From: Erysipelotrichaceae bacterium
Lineage (GTDB): Bacteria > Bacillota_I > Bacilli_A > Erysipelotrichales > Coprobacillaceae
NCBI GenBank assembly: GCA_021202205.1
Contig: JAJQDJ010000084.1
Location: forward strand, 1 to 22,338
Reading direction: 5' to 3'
Length of the DNA: 22,338 nt
Both the position numbers and the translations under genes were made by a program. Of this stretch, positions 7,284-14,517 are shown in pieces (the first letter of the stretch is position 1; every line of letters starts with the position of its first letter). The notes under the pieces are model-generated. The model ran no database searches, was not told the DNA's origin, and was given only the letters and a program-made list of their open reading frames with translations.

Positions 7284-7306
7284 GCTGATTATAAATCGGC
7301 TTTTTA
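7284..7306 (+). terminator. Intrinsic terminator of rnpB
   Basis: GCTGATT at 7284-7290 pairs with AATCGGC at 7294-7300 (one T-G wobble) around a 3-nt loop, followed by TTTTT. It begins just after the P1 helix of the RNA. Confidence 0.8.
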
Positions 7307-7365
7307 TATATTTTTAGAAATAATTCATATCTACGACATAAATTCATAAAATAATAGTGTTGGAG

Positions 7366-7394
7366 TTGTCAAAAATGTTAAATTGTGCTTTAAT
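7366..7394 (+). promoter_or_regulatory. Promoter of the rodZ-pgsA-cinA'-recA operon
   Basis: TTGTCA at 7366-7371, a 17-nt spacer ending in TGC, and TTTAAT at 7389-7394, giving both a -35 and an extended -10 (TGC-TTTAAT). This is the only good promoter I see upstream of recA. Confidence 0.6.
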
Positions 7395-7453
7395 AGTACT
7401 AATAAAAGTGATATGAGTATATTTTGATTTTTTAAATGCAAGGAGGAAACTTT

Positions 7454-8434
7454 GTGGATAATTTGGGCGATACTATCAGAAAAAAAAGAGAAGCAAAAAA
7501 TCTTACAATTGATGAATTATCAGCCGCAACAAAAATATCAGTAGCGGTTTTAAAGGATATAGAAGAAGGAAAGCTTGATCGTTATAAAGGGGATGAAGCT
7601 TATGTTAAAATGTATTTGAAGAAAATTTCACGCGTTTTGGATTTTGAACAGGTAGAATTAGAAGAATTGACTTCACAATACTTAGCTTTAACACGCGAAC
7701 TGGAAATAGAAGATCTTAAAGATAAAGAAATGAAGGAACAGCATAATAAAGATGCTGTTACAAGAAGTAAGAAACTTCAATTTGAAAAGCCTCATTTAGC
7801 TAGGCATGATTCTGTTTATGAAGATAAACAACATGTCAAGATTATTCAAGGGGGTATTATATTAGCATTAGTTTTAGCGATTATTGCAGTTGTATGGTTT
7901 GGTATTTACTTTACAAGTAAACAAAGTAATGATCCAACATTTGAATCTACAACTAATACGCAAGCAGAAGGAGATATCAATACTGAGAATTCAGATAGCG
8001 AGACAACAAATAGCACCAATGAAGATGAAGAAACAACAACCACAAATGCTGAAGTAACCATTGTGAGAAATGATGTCTTAGATTATAGTTTTTTGCTTTC
8101 TGAAGAAAGTGATACATTTACTTTTACAATTGAGTATTATAGTGCATGCTGGGCATCAATGAGTGTCAATGATGAATCTTATGATTCTTTTGTTTCAAAA
8201 ATTTATCATGATGAAAGTGAATATGAGGATGAAACTGTTGCAGAAACTGTGACATTGGAGTTTAATGTTGATGAATTTGAATCTTTAAATTTACGTAATG
8301 GCAATAATGGTACGCAAAAATATTATATTAATGGTCAGGAAATTGAATTAACGGATGAGGATACAAATGATCCTAATCCATGTAACTTTATCTTAACTTT
8401 GGAGAGTGAAACAAGTAATGAATCTACCGAATAA
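7454..8434 (+). CDS. rodZ: RodZ-like cell-shape protein (HTH_25, one membrane segment)
   Basis: A 326-residue RodZ/YmfM-like protein. RodZ links the MreB cytoskeleton to the elongation machinery. An N-terminal helix-turn-helix of the HTH_25 type (about 4-68) contains LGDTIRKKREAKNLTIDEL and GDEAYVKMYLKKISRVL. A charged linker, one membrane segment (about 130-153) and a Thr/Asn/Glu-rich outer linker (155-200) follow. The C-terminal domain resembles the DUF4115 fold, with ACW at 231-233 and a later RNGNNGTQKYYINGQEI. I place the start at the GTG at 7454, 7 nt after AGGAGG (7441-7446); the in-frame ATG at 7436 lies upstream of that site. It overlaps pgsA by 17 bp. B. subtilis has the same ymfM-pgsA-cinA-recA order. 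Confidence 0.88.
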   Translation: MDNLGDTIRKKREAKNLTIDELSAATKISVAVLKDIEEGKLDRYKGDEAYVKMYLKKISRVLDFEQVELEELTSQYLALTRELEIEDLKDKEMKEQHNKDAVTRSKKLQFEKPHLARHDSVYEDKQHVKIIQGGIILALVLAIIAVVWFGIYFTSKQSNDPTFESTTNTQAEGDINTENSDSETTNSTNEDEETTTTNAEVTIVRNDVLDYSFLLSEESDTFTFTIEYYSACWASMSVNDESYDSFVSKIYHDESEYEDETVAETVTLEFNVDEFESLNLRNGNNGTQKYYINGQEIELTDEDTNDPNPCNFILTLESETSNESTE

Positions 8435-9011
8435 ACTGACAACGTTACGTTTGATAAGTGTACCTATATTTATTATTATTTATTTATTTCCTTATGATAC
8501 TATGGGTATTACTATACCTGTTTATCGTATTTTATCAACAGAATTGTCTTTATTCGATATTATATTATTTATTATATTTGCATTGAGTTCTTTAACAGAT
8601 TATTTAGATGGCTATCTTGCTAGAAAAAATGATATGATTACAACTTTTGGCAAATTTGTCGATCCAATAGCAGACAAATTAATTGTTAATTGCGCTATAT
8701 TATTATTAGCATCTTCTTCTAAGATATCTATAATTATTCCTATTATTATGATTTCTAGAGATACGATAGTTGATGCAATAAGAATGATGGCTAGTCAAAG
8801 AAATGTTGTTCTAGCTGCAAGCTATTTAGGAAAAGCAAAAACGATGACACAAATGATAGCTATCTGTATTTTATTATTAAATAATGTTGGATTTGCCGCT
8901 TTAGGAATTCCTATGGATCAAATCATGATTTGGGTTGCAACACTCATTTCAGCAGTGAGCGGTATCGATTATTTGATGAAAAATAGTCAATATATTTTTG
9001 AAAGCATGTGA
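8418..9011 (+). CDS. pgsA: CDP-diacylglycerol-glycerol-3-phosphate 3-phosphatidyltransferase
   Basis: A 197-residue integral membrane enzyme that makes phosphatidylglycerophosphate, the committed step to phosphatidylglycerol and other anionic lipids. The complete CDP-alcohol phosphotransferase signature D-x2-DG-x2-AR-x8-G-x3-D-x3-D is present, with D61, D64, G65, A68, R69, G78, D82 and D86. Several hydrophobic helices surround it. The typical opening MNLPNKLTTLRL sets the start at 8418, with GGAGAG (8401-8406) 11 nt upstream inside rodZ. A GTG at 8406 overlaps that site and is less likely. The stop overlaps the next ATG as TGATG. Confidence 0.94.
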   Translation: MNLPNKLTTLRLISVPIFIIIYLFPYDTMGITIPVYRILSTELSLFDIILFIIFALSSLTDYLDGYLARKNDMITTFGKFVDPIADKLIVNCAILLLASSSKISIIIPIIMISRDTIVDAIRMMASQRNVVLAASYLGKAKTMTQMIAICILLLNNVGFAALGIPMDQIMIWVATLISAVSGIDYLMKNSQYIFESM

Positions 9012-9459
9012 TGGATGAACTTATTCGTATTTTAATAGAAAAACATTTATCTTTGAGTTGCATAGATTTTCCTGGGATTGATTTTGCCAGTCATCTGGGT
9101 ATTGATAATGATGATATCTATAAGGGTTCATTAACTTCATCGCATCAACTTCATCGCATCAAGATGTATTGATGAAATTTTTGAATATTAATCAGGAAGT
9201 ATGGTATTATTATGGCTATGCTAGTCAAGAAATCGCTGGATTGATGGCCATAAATGGAAAAGAAAAATTTCAAAGTAATATATGCTTAGCTTTTACAAGT
9301 AAATCGACTGATGAAAAAGACGATATTTATTTGGCTGTGGCATATAAAGACAAGGTTTCAACATTCTGTTTTCAACTTTCTAGTAAACGCAGACAAAATA
9401 TGAAACAGGCGATTCTACTTGGAATTGAAAAAACATTAAGAATGATTAATGAAATATAA
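9011..9459 (+). pseudogene. CinA C-terminal-domain-like gene split by a 14-bp tandem duplication
   Basis: The first frame, ATG at 9011, gives 53 residues and ends at TGA 9170-9172. A second frame starts at an overlapping ATG (9172) and gives 95 residues to 9459. The break follows a 14-bp direct duplication at 9133-9160. Deleting one copy joins both halves in frame (435 nt, 144 residues), reading GSLTSSHQDVLMKFLNIN across the join. The joined protein resembles CinA-C, the nicotinamide-mononucleotide deamidase (PncC) domain, in layout, and cinA sits between pgsA and recA in B. subtilis. The family motifs around ESCTGG and TGIAGP are not recognisable, so it looks catalytically decayed even when joined. 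The TGATG junction could allow translation to restart. A pseudogene, a reversible switch or a repurposed protein are possible. Confidence 0.7.
9133..9160 (+). repeat. 14-bp direct tandem duplication
   Basis: AACTTCATCGCATC occurs twice in a row with no mismatch. Fourteen is not a multiple of three, so the second copy shifts the reading frame of the cinA-like gene and brings in the stop at 9170. Confidence 0.95.
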
Positions 9460-9473
9460 AAGGAGGTAGCGTT

Positions 9474-10520
9474 ATGGCTGAAAGAAAAACAAAGAAAACA
9501 GAAATTGAAGATGACAGAAGAAAAAAAGATTTAAATGATGCGATTAAGCAGATTGAAAAGCAATTTGGTAAAGGCTCTGTTATGAAATTGGGTGAACGTG
9601 TAGCAGTGGATGTGGATGTTATATCAACAGGTTCTTTAACTTTAGATGCAGCACTTGGTATTGGCGGTTATCCTAAAGGACGTATTATTGAAATATATGG
9701 TCCTGAATCCAGTGGTAAGACAACTTTGACTTTGCATGCGATTGCCGAGGTGCAAAAACAGGGTGGACGTGCTGCTTTTATCGATGCTGAACATGCTATT
9801 GATCCTGTTTACGCTAAGAATTTAGGTGTTGACGTTGATGAGCTTATCTTATCACAACCTGATAGTGGAGAACAGGGATTGGCAATTGCTGAAACATTAA
9901 TCAAAAGTAATGCGATTGATTTGGTTATTGTGGATTCTGTGGCTGCTTTGGTACCACAAAATGAATTAGATGGAGAAATCAGTGATAATTCTGTAGGTTT
10001 ACAAGCTGGAATGATGTCAAAAGCTATGCGTCGTTTATCAGGACTCATTAATAAAACATCTTGTTCTATTATTTTCATTAATCAATTAAGAGAAAAGATT
10101 GGTGTTATGTATGGCAATCCTGAAACAACAACAGGTGGCCGTGCCTTGAAATTCTATTCGTCTGTTCGTATTGAAATTAGACGTGGTGAACAAATCAAGA
10201 ATGGTAGTGAAGTTATTGGTAATAAAGCCAATATCAAAGTTGTTAAAAATAAGGTTGCACCACCATTTAAAACAACTTCTGTCGATATTATCTATGGTAA
10301 AGGTATTGCTAGAGATGATGAAGTGATTGACTTGGCTGCAGAAAATGATATCATTGATAAATCAGGTTCATGGTATGCTTATCAAGGTGAAAAGATTGGC
10401 CAGGGACGTGAAAATGTCAAAAAGTATATGGCTGAAAATCCAGATGTGTTTGCTGAAGTTGAAGGAAAAGTCAGAGCTTTACTTTTTCCTAGTGATGAAA
10501 CTGAAAGTGTAGAAGCTTAA
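9474..10520 (+). CDS. recA: Recombinase RecA
   Basis: A 348-residue RecA, the ATP-dependent strand-exchange protein of homologous recombination and trigger of the SOS response. Walker A is GPESSGKT (76-83). E106 in DAEH matches the catalytic glutamate. Walker B is LVIVDS, ending at D154. The L2-side segment GNPETTTGGRALKFYSSVR (214-232) is conserved, and an acidic C-terminal tail (DETESVEA) follows. AAGGAGGT lies about 8 nt before the ATG. It is the last gene of the rodZ-pgsA-cinA'-recA unit, 14 bp after the damaged cinA-like gene. I saw no separate promoter and no B. subtilis-type LexA box just upstream. It ends in a strong terminator. Confidence 0.98.
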   Translation: MAERKTKKTEIEDDRRKKDLNDAIKQIEKQFGKGSVMKLGERVAVDVDVISTGSLTLDAALGIGGYPKGRIIEIYGPESSGKTTLTLHAIAEVQKQGGRAAFIDAEHAIDPVYAKNLGVDVDELILSQPDSGEQGLAIAETLIKSNAIDLVIVDSVAALVPQNELDGEISDNSVGLQAGMMSKAMRRLSGLINKTSCSIIFINQLREKIGVMYGNPETTTGGRALKFYSSVRIEIRRGEQIKNGSEVIGNKANIKVVKNKVAPPFKTTSVDIIYGKGIARDDEVIDLAAENDIIDKSGSWYAYQGEKIGQGRENVKKYMAENPDVFAEVEGKVRALLFPSDETESVEA

Positions 10521-10540
10521 GCCTCATAAGAGGCTTTTTC
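10519..10540 (+). terminator. Intrinsic terminator of recA
   Basis: AAGCCTC at 10519-10525, loop ATAA, GAGGCTT at 10530-10536, then a T-run to 10539. The recA stop (10518-10520) overlaps the 5' arm. Confidence 0.9.
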
Positions 10541-10547
10541 TTATGGA

Positions 10548-10573
10548 AAATATAAGTAGTATAACTTATATTT
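10548..10573. repeat. AT-rich 10-bp inverted repeat
   Basis: AAATATAAGT at 10548-10557 and ACTTATATTT at 10564-10573 are exact reverse complements with a 6-nt spacer. It lies 27 bp upstream of the alaS -35 box and just after the recA terminator. It might be a regulator site or a weak second hairpin; the sequence alone does not decide. Confidence 0.6.
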
Positions 10574-10599
10574 AAAGTTTAATGTAATGAAAAAAGTCG

Positions 10600-10628
10600 T
10601 TGCTTTTTAGCTGTATTTTAGATATAAT
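10600..10628 (+). promoter_or_regulatory. Promoter of the alaS T-box leader
   Basis: TTGCTT at 10600-10605, a 17-nt spacer, and consensus TATAAT at 10623-10628. Transcription would begin near 10635, shortly before Stem I of the T-box. Confidence 0.8.
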
Positions 10629-10645
10629 AACCTAGAAATCGATGC

Positions 10646-10843
10646 GGAAGATAAGTATTCATGATAGTGCTTTAAGAGAGAAAATGGCTGGTGTGAATTT
10701 TTAGGCTAGAATGAAGAAAGCTACTTCCAAGAGTGATGTAAACATCAACGCTAGTCAGCGTTAAAGACTTAGAGGGTGTAGCTATGCTATGAAAAAGGAT
10801 GGTACCGCGATGATGTCGTTCCTTAATAGGAAGGACTTTTTTT
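10646..10843 (+). promoter_or_regulatory. Alanine-specific T-box leader of alaS
   Basis: A tRNA-sensing riboswitch. Stem I closes with GGAAG (10646-10650) and CTTCC (10724-10728). Above it is the specifier loop, with AGTA on the 5' side and GAA on the 3' side. The specifier codon is GCT (10720-10722), alanine, followed by the usual purine. Two small hairpins follow (10735-10746 and 10747-10762). The T-box AGGATGGTACCGCG is at 10796-10809; its TGGT (10800-10803) can pair with the ACCA end of uncharged tRNA-Ala. The antiterminator pairs AAGGA (10795-10799) with TCCTT (10820-10824) and GCGA (10807-10810) with TCGT (10816-10819), which excludes the terminator. Low charging of tRNA-Ala should therefore raise alaS expression. 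Confidence 0.95.
10815..10843 (+). terminator. T-box attenuator terminator
   Basis: GTC-G-TTCCT (10815-10823) pairs with AGGAA-G-GAC (10828-10836), with one G-G mismatch and a TAAT loop, then seven T. It competes with the antiterminator for 10816-10824. Confidence 0.88.
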
Positions 10844-10859
10844 GTTGGAAGGAGAAGTT

Positions 10860-13469
10860 ATGAAAGATTTATCAAGTAGTCAAATACGACAAATGTTTTT
10901 AGATTATTTTAAGAGTAAAGATCATATGATTGAACCTGGAGCTTCATTAATACCTCACAATGATCCAACACTATTATGGATTAATGCTGGGGTTGCTGCT
11001 TTAAAGAAATATTTTGATGGTAGTGAAAAACCATCATCAAATAGGATTGCTAATGCTCAAAAATCAATTCGTACCAATGATATTGAAAATGTAGGTAAAA
11101 CAGCTAGACATCATACATTTTTTGAAATGTTAGGAAATTTCTCTATTGGTGATTACTTTAAAGAAGAGGCTATTCCTTATGCTTGGGAATTTCTTACGAG
11201 TGAAGAATGGTTGGGATTTGATAAAAATAAGATGTATGTAACTGTATACACTGATGATGAAGAGGCTTATCGTATATGGACAGATGTATGTCATGTTGAT
11301 CCTAGTCATATTTTAAAAACATATGAGAATTTCTGGGAAATAGGTGAAGGACCTGGGGGACCAGATACAGAGATATTTTATGATCGCGGTGAAAAATATG
11401 ATCCTCAAGGTTTAGGAGAAAAACTATTCTTTGAAGAAATGGAAAATGATCGTTATATTGAAGTATGGAATGTTGTTTTTTCGCAATATGATTGTAATCC
11501 AGCTATAGATCGTAAAGATTATAAGGAATTACCACAAAAGAATATTGACACAGGTATGGGTCTAGAAAGGCTTGTTAGTATTGTTCAAGGTGGTGAAACT
11601 AACTTTGATACAGATTTGTTCTTACCTATTATTCATGAAGTAGAAGCTATGGCAAATGTTAAATATGCAGATAATAAGATGGCATATCGTGTCATTGCTG
11701 ATCATATTCGTACAGTGACTTTTGCTCTTAGTGATGGGGCTTTATTTGATAATGTTGGTAGAGGTTATGTTTTAAGACGTATTTTAAGAAGAGCTGTTAG
11801 ATATGGTAAAAAGATTGGTATAGATCATGCTTTTATGTATAAATTAGTTTATGTTGTAGCAGATATTATGAAAGACTTCTATGATTATTTACCAGAAAAA
11901 GCTGACTATGTTAGTGGCTTGGTTAAAAAAGAAGAAGAAGCATTCCATAAGACATTATTTAATGGTGAAAAATTATTATCACATATGCTAGATAAAACAG
12001 AGGGTAAAATATTAAATGGGCCAGATGCGTTTAAATTATATGATACTTATGGTTTCCCGTTGGAATTAACGATTGAAATTGCTGAAGAATCAGGCTTTAG
12101 CGTTGATGAAAAAGGATTCAACGATGAAATGAAACTTCAGCAACAAAGAGCAAGAAATGCCCGTGGTGACGTAGAATCTATGACATCACAAAAGCCAGAT
12201 TTAATGGCTTTTGATGAACCATCAGAATTTGACTATGACCCTACATCTATTACTGCAAAAGTTATTGCAACTTTTAAAGATGGTGTTAAATGTGACACAA
12301 TTACTGATAAAGGTGAAATTATTCTAGATAAAACAATCTTTTATGCTGAGATGGGTGGACAATGTGCAGATTGCGGTATGATGCAAAATGATACGACAAA
12401 ATTGCAAGTAACGTATGTTGCCAATGCACCTCATAAACAGCACTTACATACGGTTGAAGTATTAGCGGGAACAGTTAAAGTGGGAGATACTTTTGAATTG
12501 ATTGTAGATTGTTGTAAACGTTCTTTAATTCAAAACAATCATACTGCAACTCATTTACTTCAAGCTGCTTTAAAACAAGTTTTAGGATCTCATGTATCAC
12601 AGGCTGGTTCATATGTGGATGATGAAAGATTACATTTTGATTTCACTCATCCTCAAAAGATGACGCAAGAAGAGATTAGACAGGTTGAAGATATTGTTAA
12701 TGCTGAAATATTTAAAGGAACATCTGTTGATATTACATATATGAGCAAAGAAGATGCATTGAAATCAGGAGCTATGGCTTTATTTGACGAAAAATATGGC
12801 GATGTTGTAAGAGTGGTTACTGTTGGTGATTTTTCTAAGGAGTTATGTGGTGGTTGCCACGTTTCTAACGTTTCAAAAATTGGATTATTTAAAATTGTAT
12901 CTGAAGAAAGTGTTGGTTCAGGAGTGAGACGTATTGAAGCTGTAACATCAAAAACAGCATACGAAGCTTTAAAGAAAAATGAAGAAGCTATTCAAATATT
13001 ATGTGACTTATTAAAACTAAAAAATAAGCATGAAATTGTTGAAAAGCTCACACAATATATTGATCAAACAAATCAAATCACAAAACAAAGAGATCAATAT
13101 TTAGAAAAACTTAATGCTTTAGAAGCCAAAGAAAAATCTAAAGATATAGAAGATATCCATGGTATACAATTCCTGTTTAATCAAGTATCAAAAGATAATG
13201 CAGCAGCTAAGCAAATGGCTTTTGATTTACGCGATCAATTAACTCATGGAATTGTTGTACTAGTGAGTGAAAACAATGGAAAGGTATCTTATTTTGTTTG
13301 CTTAACACCTTCAATGGTGAAAGCAGGTTATAAAGCTGGTAATATTGTCAAGACTATTAATACAGTAACTGGAGGCAGAGGCGGTGGAAAGCCAGACTTT
13401 GCACAAGGTGGTTGCAGTTCGTTAGAAAGTATAAATGAGGCAATTAAGCAAATTAAAGTGTCTTTATAG
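10860..13469 (+). CDS. alaS: Alanyl-tRNA synthetase
   Basis: An 869-residue class II alanyl-tRNA synthetase, full length for the family. It charges tRNA-Ala in the cytoplasm and clears mischarged Ser/Gly. The N-terminal catalytic core includes RHHTFFEMLGNFSIGDYF (about 83-100), GPGGPDTEIFYD (164-175) and DTGMGLERL (230-238). The tRNA-recognition part holds GRGYVLRRILRRAVRYG. The editing domain has HTATH (H561, H565) and CGGCH (C663, H667), which together form the zinc site. A coiled segment and the C-Ala domain with GGRGGGKPDFAQGG complete the protein. The ATG at 10860 follows AAGGAG; an in-frame TTG at 10842 lies within the terminator T-run. Its expression is set by the T-box upstream. It heads the block conserved with B. 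subtilis alaS-yrzL-yrrK. Confidence 0.98.
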   Translation: MKDLSSSQIRQMFLDYFKSKDHMIEPGASLIPHNDPTLLWINAGVAALKKYFDGSEKPSSNRIANAQKSIRTNDIENVGKTARHHTFFEMLGNFSIGDYFKEEAIPYAWEFLTSEEWLGFDKNKMYVTVYTDDEEAYRIWTDVCHVDPSHILKTYENFWEIGEGPGGPDTEIFYDRGEKYDPQGLGEKLFFEEMENDRYIEVWNVVFSQYDCNPAIDRKDYKELPQKNIDTGMGLERLVSIVQGGETNFDTDLFLPIIHEVEAMANVKYADNKMAYRVIADHIRTVTFALSDGALFDNVGRGYVLRRILRRAVRYGKKIGIDHAFMYKLVYVVADIMKDFYDYLPEKADYVSGLVKKEEEAFHKTLFNGEKLLSHMLDKTEGKILNGPDAFKLYDTYGFPLELTIEIAEESGFSVDEKGFNDEMKLQQQRARNARGDVESMTSQKPDLMAFDEPSEFDYDPTSITAKVIATFKDGVKCDTITDKGEIILDKTIFYAEMGGQCADCGMMQNDTTKLQVTYVANAPHKQHLHTVEVLAGTVKVGDTFELIVDCCKRSLIQNNHTATHLLQAALKQVLGSHVSQAGSYVDDERLHFDFTHPQKMTQEEIRQVEDIVNAEIFKGTSVDITYMSKEDALKSGAMALFDEKYGDVVRVVTVGDFSKELCGGCHVSNVSKIGLFKIVSEESVGSGVRRIEAVTSKTAYEALKKNEEAIQILCDLLKLKNKHEIVEKLTQYIDQTNQITKQRDQYLEKLNALEAKEKSKDIEDIHGIQFLFNQVSKDNAAAKQMAFDLRDQLTHGIVVLVSENNGKVSYFVCLTPSMVKAGYKAGNIVKTINTVTGGRGGGKPDFAQGGCSSLESINEAIKQIKVSL

Positions 13470-13477
13470 ACACTTTT
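13456..13477 (+). terminator. Weak hairpin terminator after alaS
   Basis: AAGTGTCT at 13456-13463 pairs with AGACACTT at 13468-13475 around TTAT, with only TTTT following. The alaS stop (13467-13469) is in the hairpin. With so short a T-run, read-through into ireB is likely. Confidence 0.6.
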
Positions 13478-13502
13478 ACTAGCAATTTTTCCAAATATGG
13501 TG

Positions 13503-13508
13503 TAATAT
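13503..13508 (+). promoter_or_regulatory. Possible -10 box for ireB-ruvX-yrzB
   Basis: TAATAT preceded by TG. The sequence 17 nt upstream (TAGCAA) is a poor -35. It is offered only because it lies between the alaS hairpin and a strong ribosome site. Confidence 0.3.
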
Positions 13509-13533
13509 AGAATATAAACAGGAGGGATGTACA

Positions 13534-13791
13534 ATGGCGAAAGATTTAACTCAGACACGTCTATTTAATACGGAGGAAATTAAAAGAGAAGTTATTCATG
13601 CAAATCTTATGACGGTTTCTCAGGCATTGGATGAAAGAGGATATAACGCTGTTCATCAAATTGCTGGTTATTTAATTTCTAATGATCCTGCTTATATTTC
13701 AAGCCATAAAGGGGCACGTTCTATAATTCAGCAGGTAGATCGTGATGAAATTATAGAAGAACTTGTTAAATTCTATTTAAAGTCAAAATAG
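13534..13791 (+). CDS. ireB: IreB family regulatory phosphoprotein (UPF0297/YrzL)
   Basis: An 85-residue protein matching the UPF0297 family over its whole length: TRLFNTEEIKREV, ALDERGYNAVHQIAGYLISNDPAYI, and SHKGARSIIQQVDRDEIIEELVKFYL. In Enterococcus faecalis the homologue IreB is a substrate of the Ser/Thr kinase IreK and affects cephalosporin resistance. Threonines that could be phosphorylated are present near the N-terminus (T6, T8), but their use is an inference. AGGAGGG lies 8 nt before the ATG. The stop overlaps the ruvX start codon as TAGTG. The alaS-ireB-ruvX-yrzB order is widespread in Firmicutes. Confidence 0.93.
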   Translation: MAKDLTQTRLFNTEEIKREVIHANLMTVSQALDERGYNAVHQIAGYLISNDPAYISSHKGARSIIQQVDRDEIIEELVKFYLKSK

Positions 13792-14213
13792 TGGAAAAAA
13801 TATTAGGATTAGATTTAGGATCAAGAACATGTGGTATTGCGATAAGTGATGCTTTGGGTATGATAGCACATGGTGTTGAAACTTATCGTTTTAAAGAAAA
13901 TCATTATGGAGATGCTGCTAAGCATATTCAACAAATTGTTGAAGAAAACAATATTCATACAATAGTTCTAGGTCTACCTAAACATATGAACGGAGATTTG
14001 GGCGATCGTGCACAAATCTCTATTCATTTTAAGGAAAGATTAGAAAAAATGATGGATGTTAAGGTCGTTCTTGTAGATGAGCGCTTAACGACAGTGATTG
14101 CATCGAAACAATTGATATATGCAGATGTGTCACGTAAAAAAAGAAAAAAGGTTATTGATAAGATGGCAGCTGTAGAAATTCTACAAGGATATTTGGATGG
14201 TCAAAGGAGATAA
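13791..14213 (+). CDS. ruvX: RuvX/YqgF family RNase H-fold nuclease
   Basis: A 140-residue YqgF protein with an RNase H-like fold. The family is annotated as a putative Holliday-junction resolvase and, in E. coli, is linked to 16S rRNA 5'-end processing. The N-terminal motif ILGLDLGSRTCGIAISD has the first acidic residue D8. IVLGLPKHMNGDLGDRAQ forms the middle motif. VDERLTT carries the second acidic residue, and the DKMAAVEILQGYL helix carries the last aspartate. The start is a GTG overlapping the ireB TAG by one base, with no clear ribosome site, so it probably depends on coupling to ireB. B. subtilis names it yrrK. Confidence 0.92.
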   Translation: MEKILGLDLGSRTCGIAISDALGMIAHGVETYRFKENHYGDAAKHIQQIVEENNIHTIVLGLPKHMNGDLGDRAQISIHFKERLEKMMDVKVVLVDERLTTVIASKQLIYADVSRKKRKKVIDKMAAVEILQGYLDGQRR

Positions 14214-14214
14214 A

Positions 14215-14457
14215 ATGGATAACGATAAAATTGTAATTATTGATGATAATGGTAATGAAAAAGAATATACGATTTTCTTTACTTTTGAAAGTGAAGAAAC
14301 AGATAAAAACTATGTTCTTTATTATGATGAAAATGAAGATGAACCTGAAGTCATGACTTCAGCCTTTGATGAAGATGGTCATCTTTATCCTATTGAATCA
14401 GAAACAGAGTGGGATATGATTGAAGCCGTATTCGAAGCGGTTTCTAATGAAGAATAA
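14215..14457 (+). CDS. yrzB: DUF1292 protein (YrzB family)
   Basis: An 80-residue, very acidic protein of the DUF1292 family, function unknown. It shows the usual alternation of beta strands: IVIIDDNGNEKEYTIFFTFE, then YVLYYDE, then VMTSAFDEDGHLYPIESETEWDMIEAVFEA. I use the ATG at 14215, with AAGGAGA 4 nt upstream. An in-frame ATG at 14197 lies within ruvX before that site. It follows the ruvX stop by one base and completes the ireB-ruvX-yrzB trio found in many Firmicutes. No hairpin terminator is visible after it. Confidence 0.9.
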   Translation: MDNDKIVIIDDNGNEKEYTIFFTFESEETDKNYVLYYDENEDEPEVMTSAFDEDGHLYPIESETEWDMIEAVFEAVSNEE

Positions 14458-14467
14458 GGTGTTTATA

Positions 14468-14495
14468 TTGAATTCATAAAGTCATGGCATAATTT
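14468..14495 (+). promoter_or_regulatory. Possible promoter of the lactonase gene
   Basis: TTGAAT at 14468-14473, a 16-nt spacer, and TAATTT at 14490-14495. AGGAGG follows at 14504-14509. The spacing is good but the -10 is weak. Confidence 0.45.
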
Positions 14496-14517
14496 GTAGC
14501 ATTAGGAGGATTTAATA

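Noticed and set aside
9809..10078. Minus-strand open frame opposite recA
   Set aside because: The recA reading is certain over this stretch; the opposite frame has no start signals or recognisable motif.
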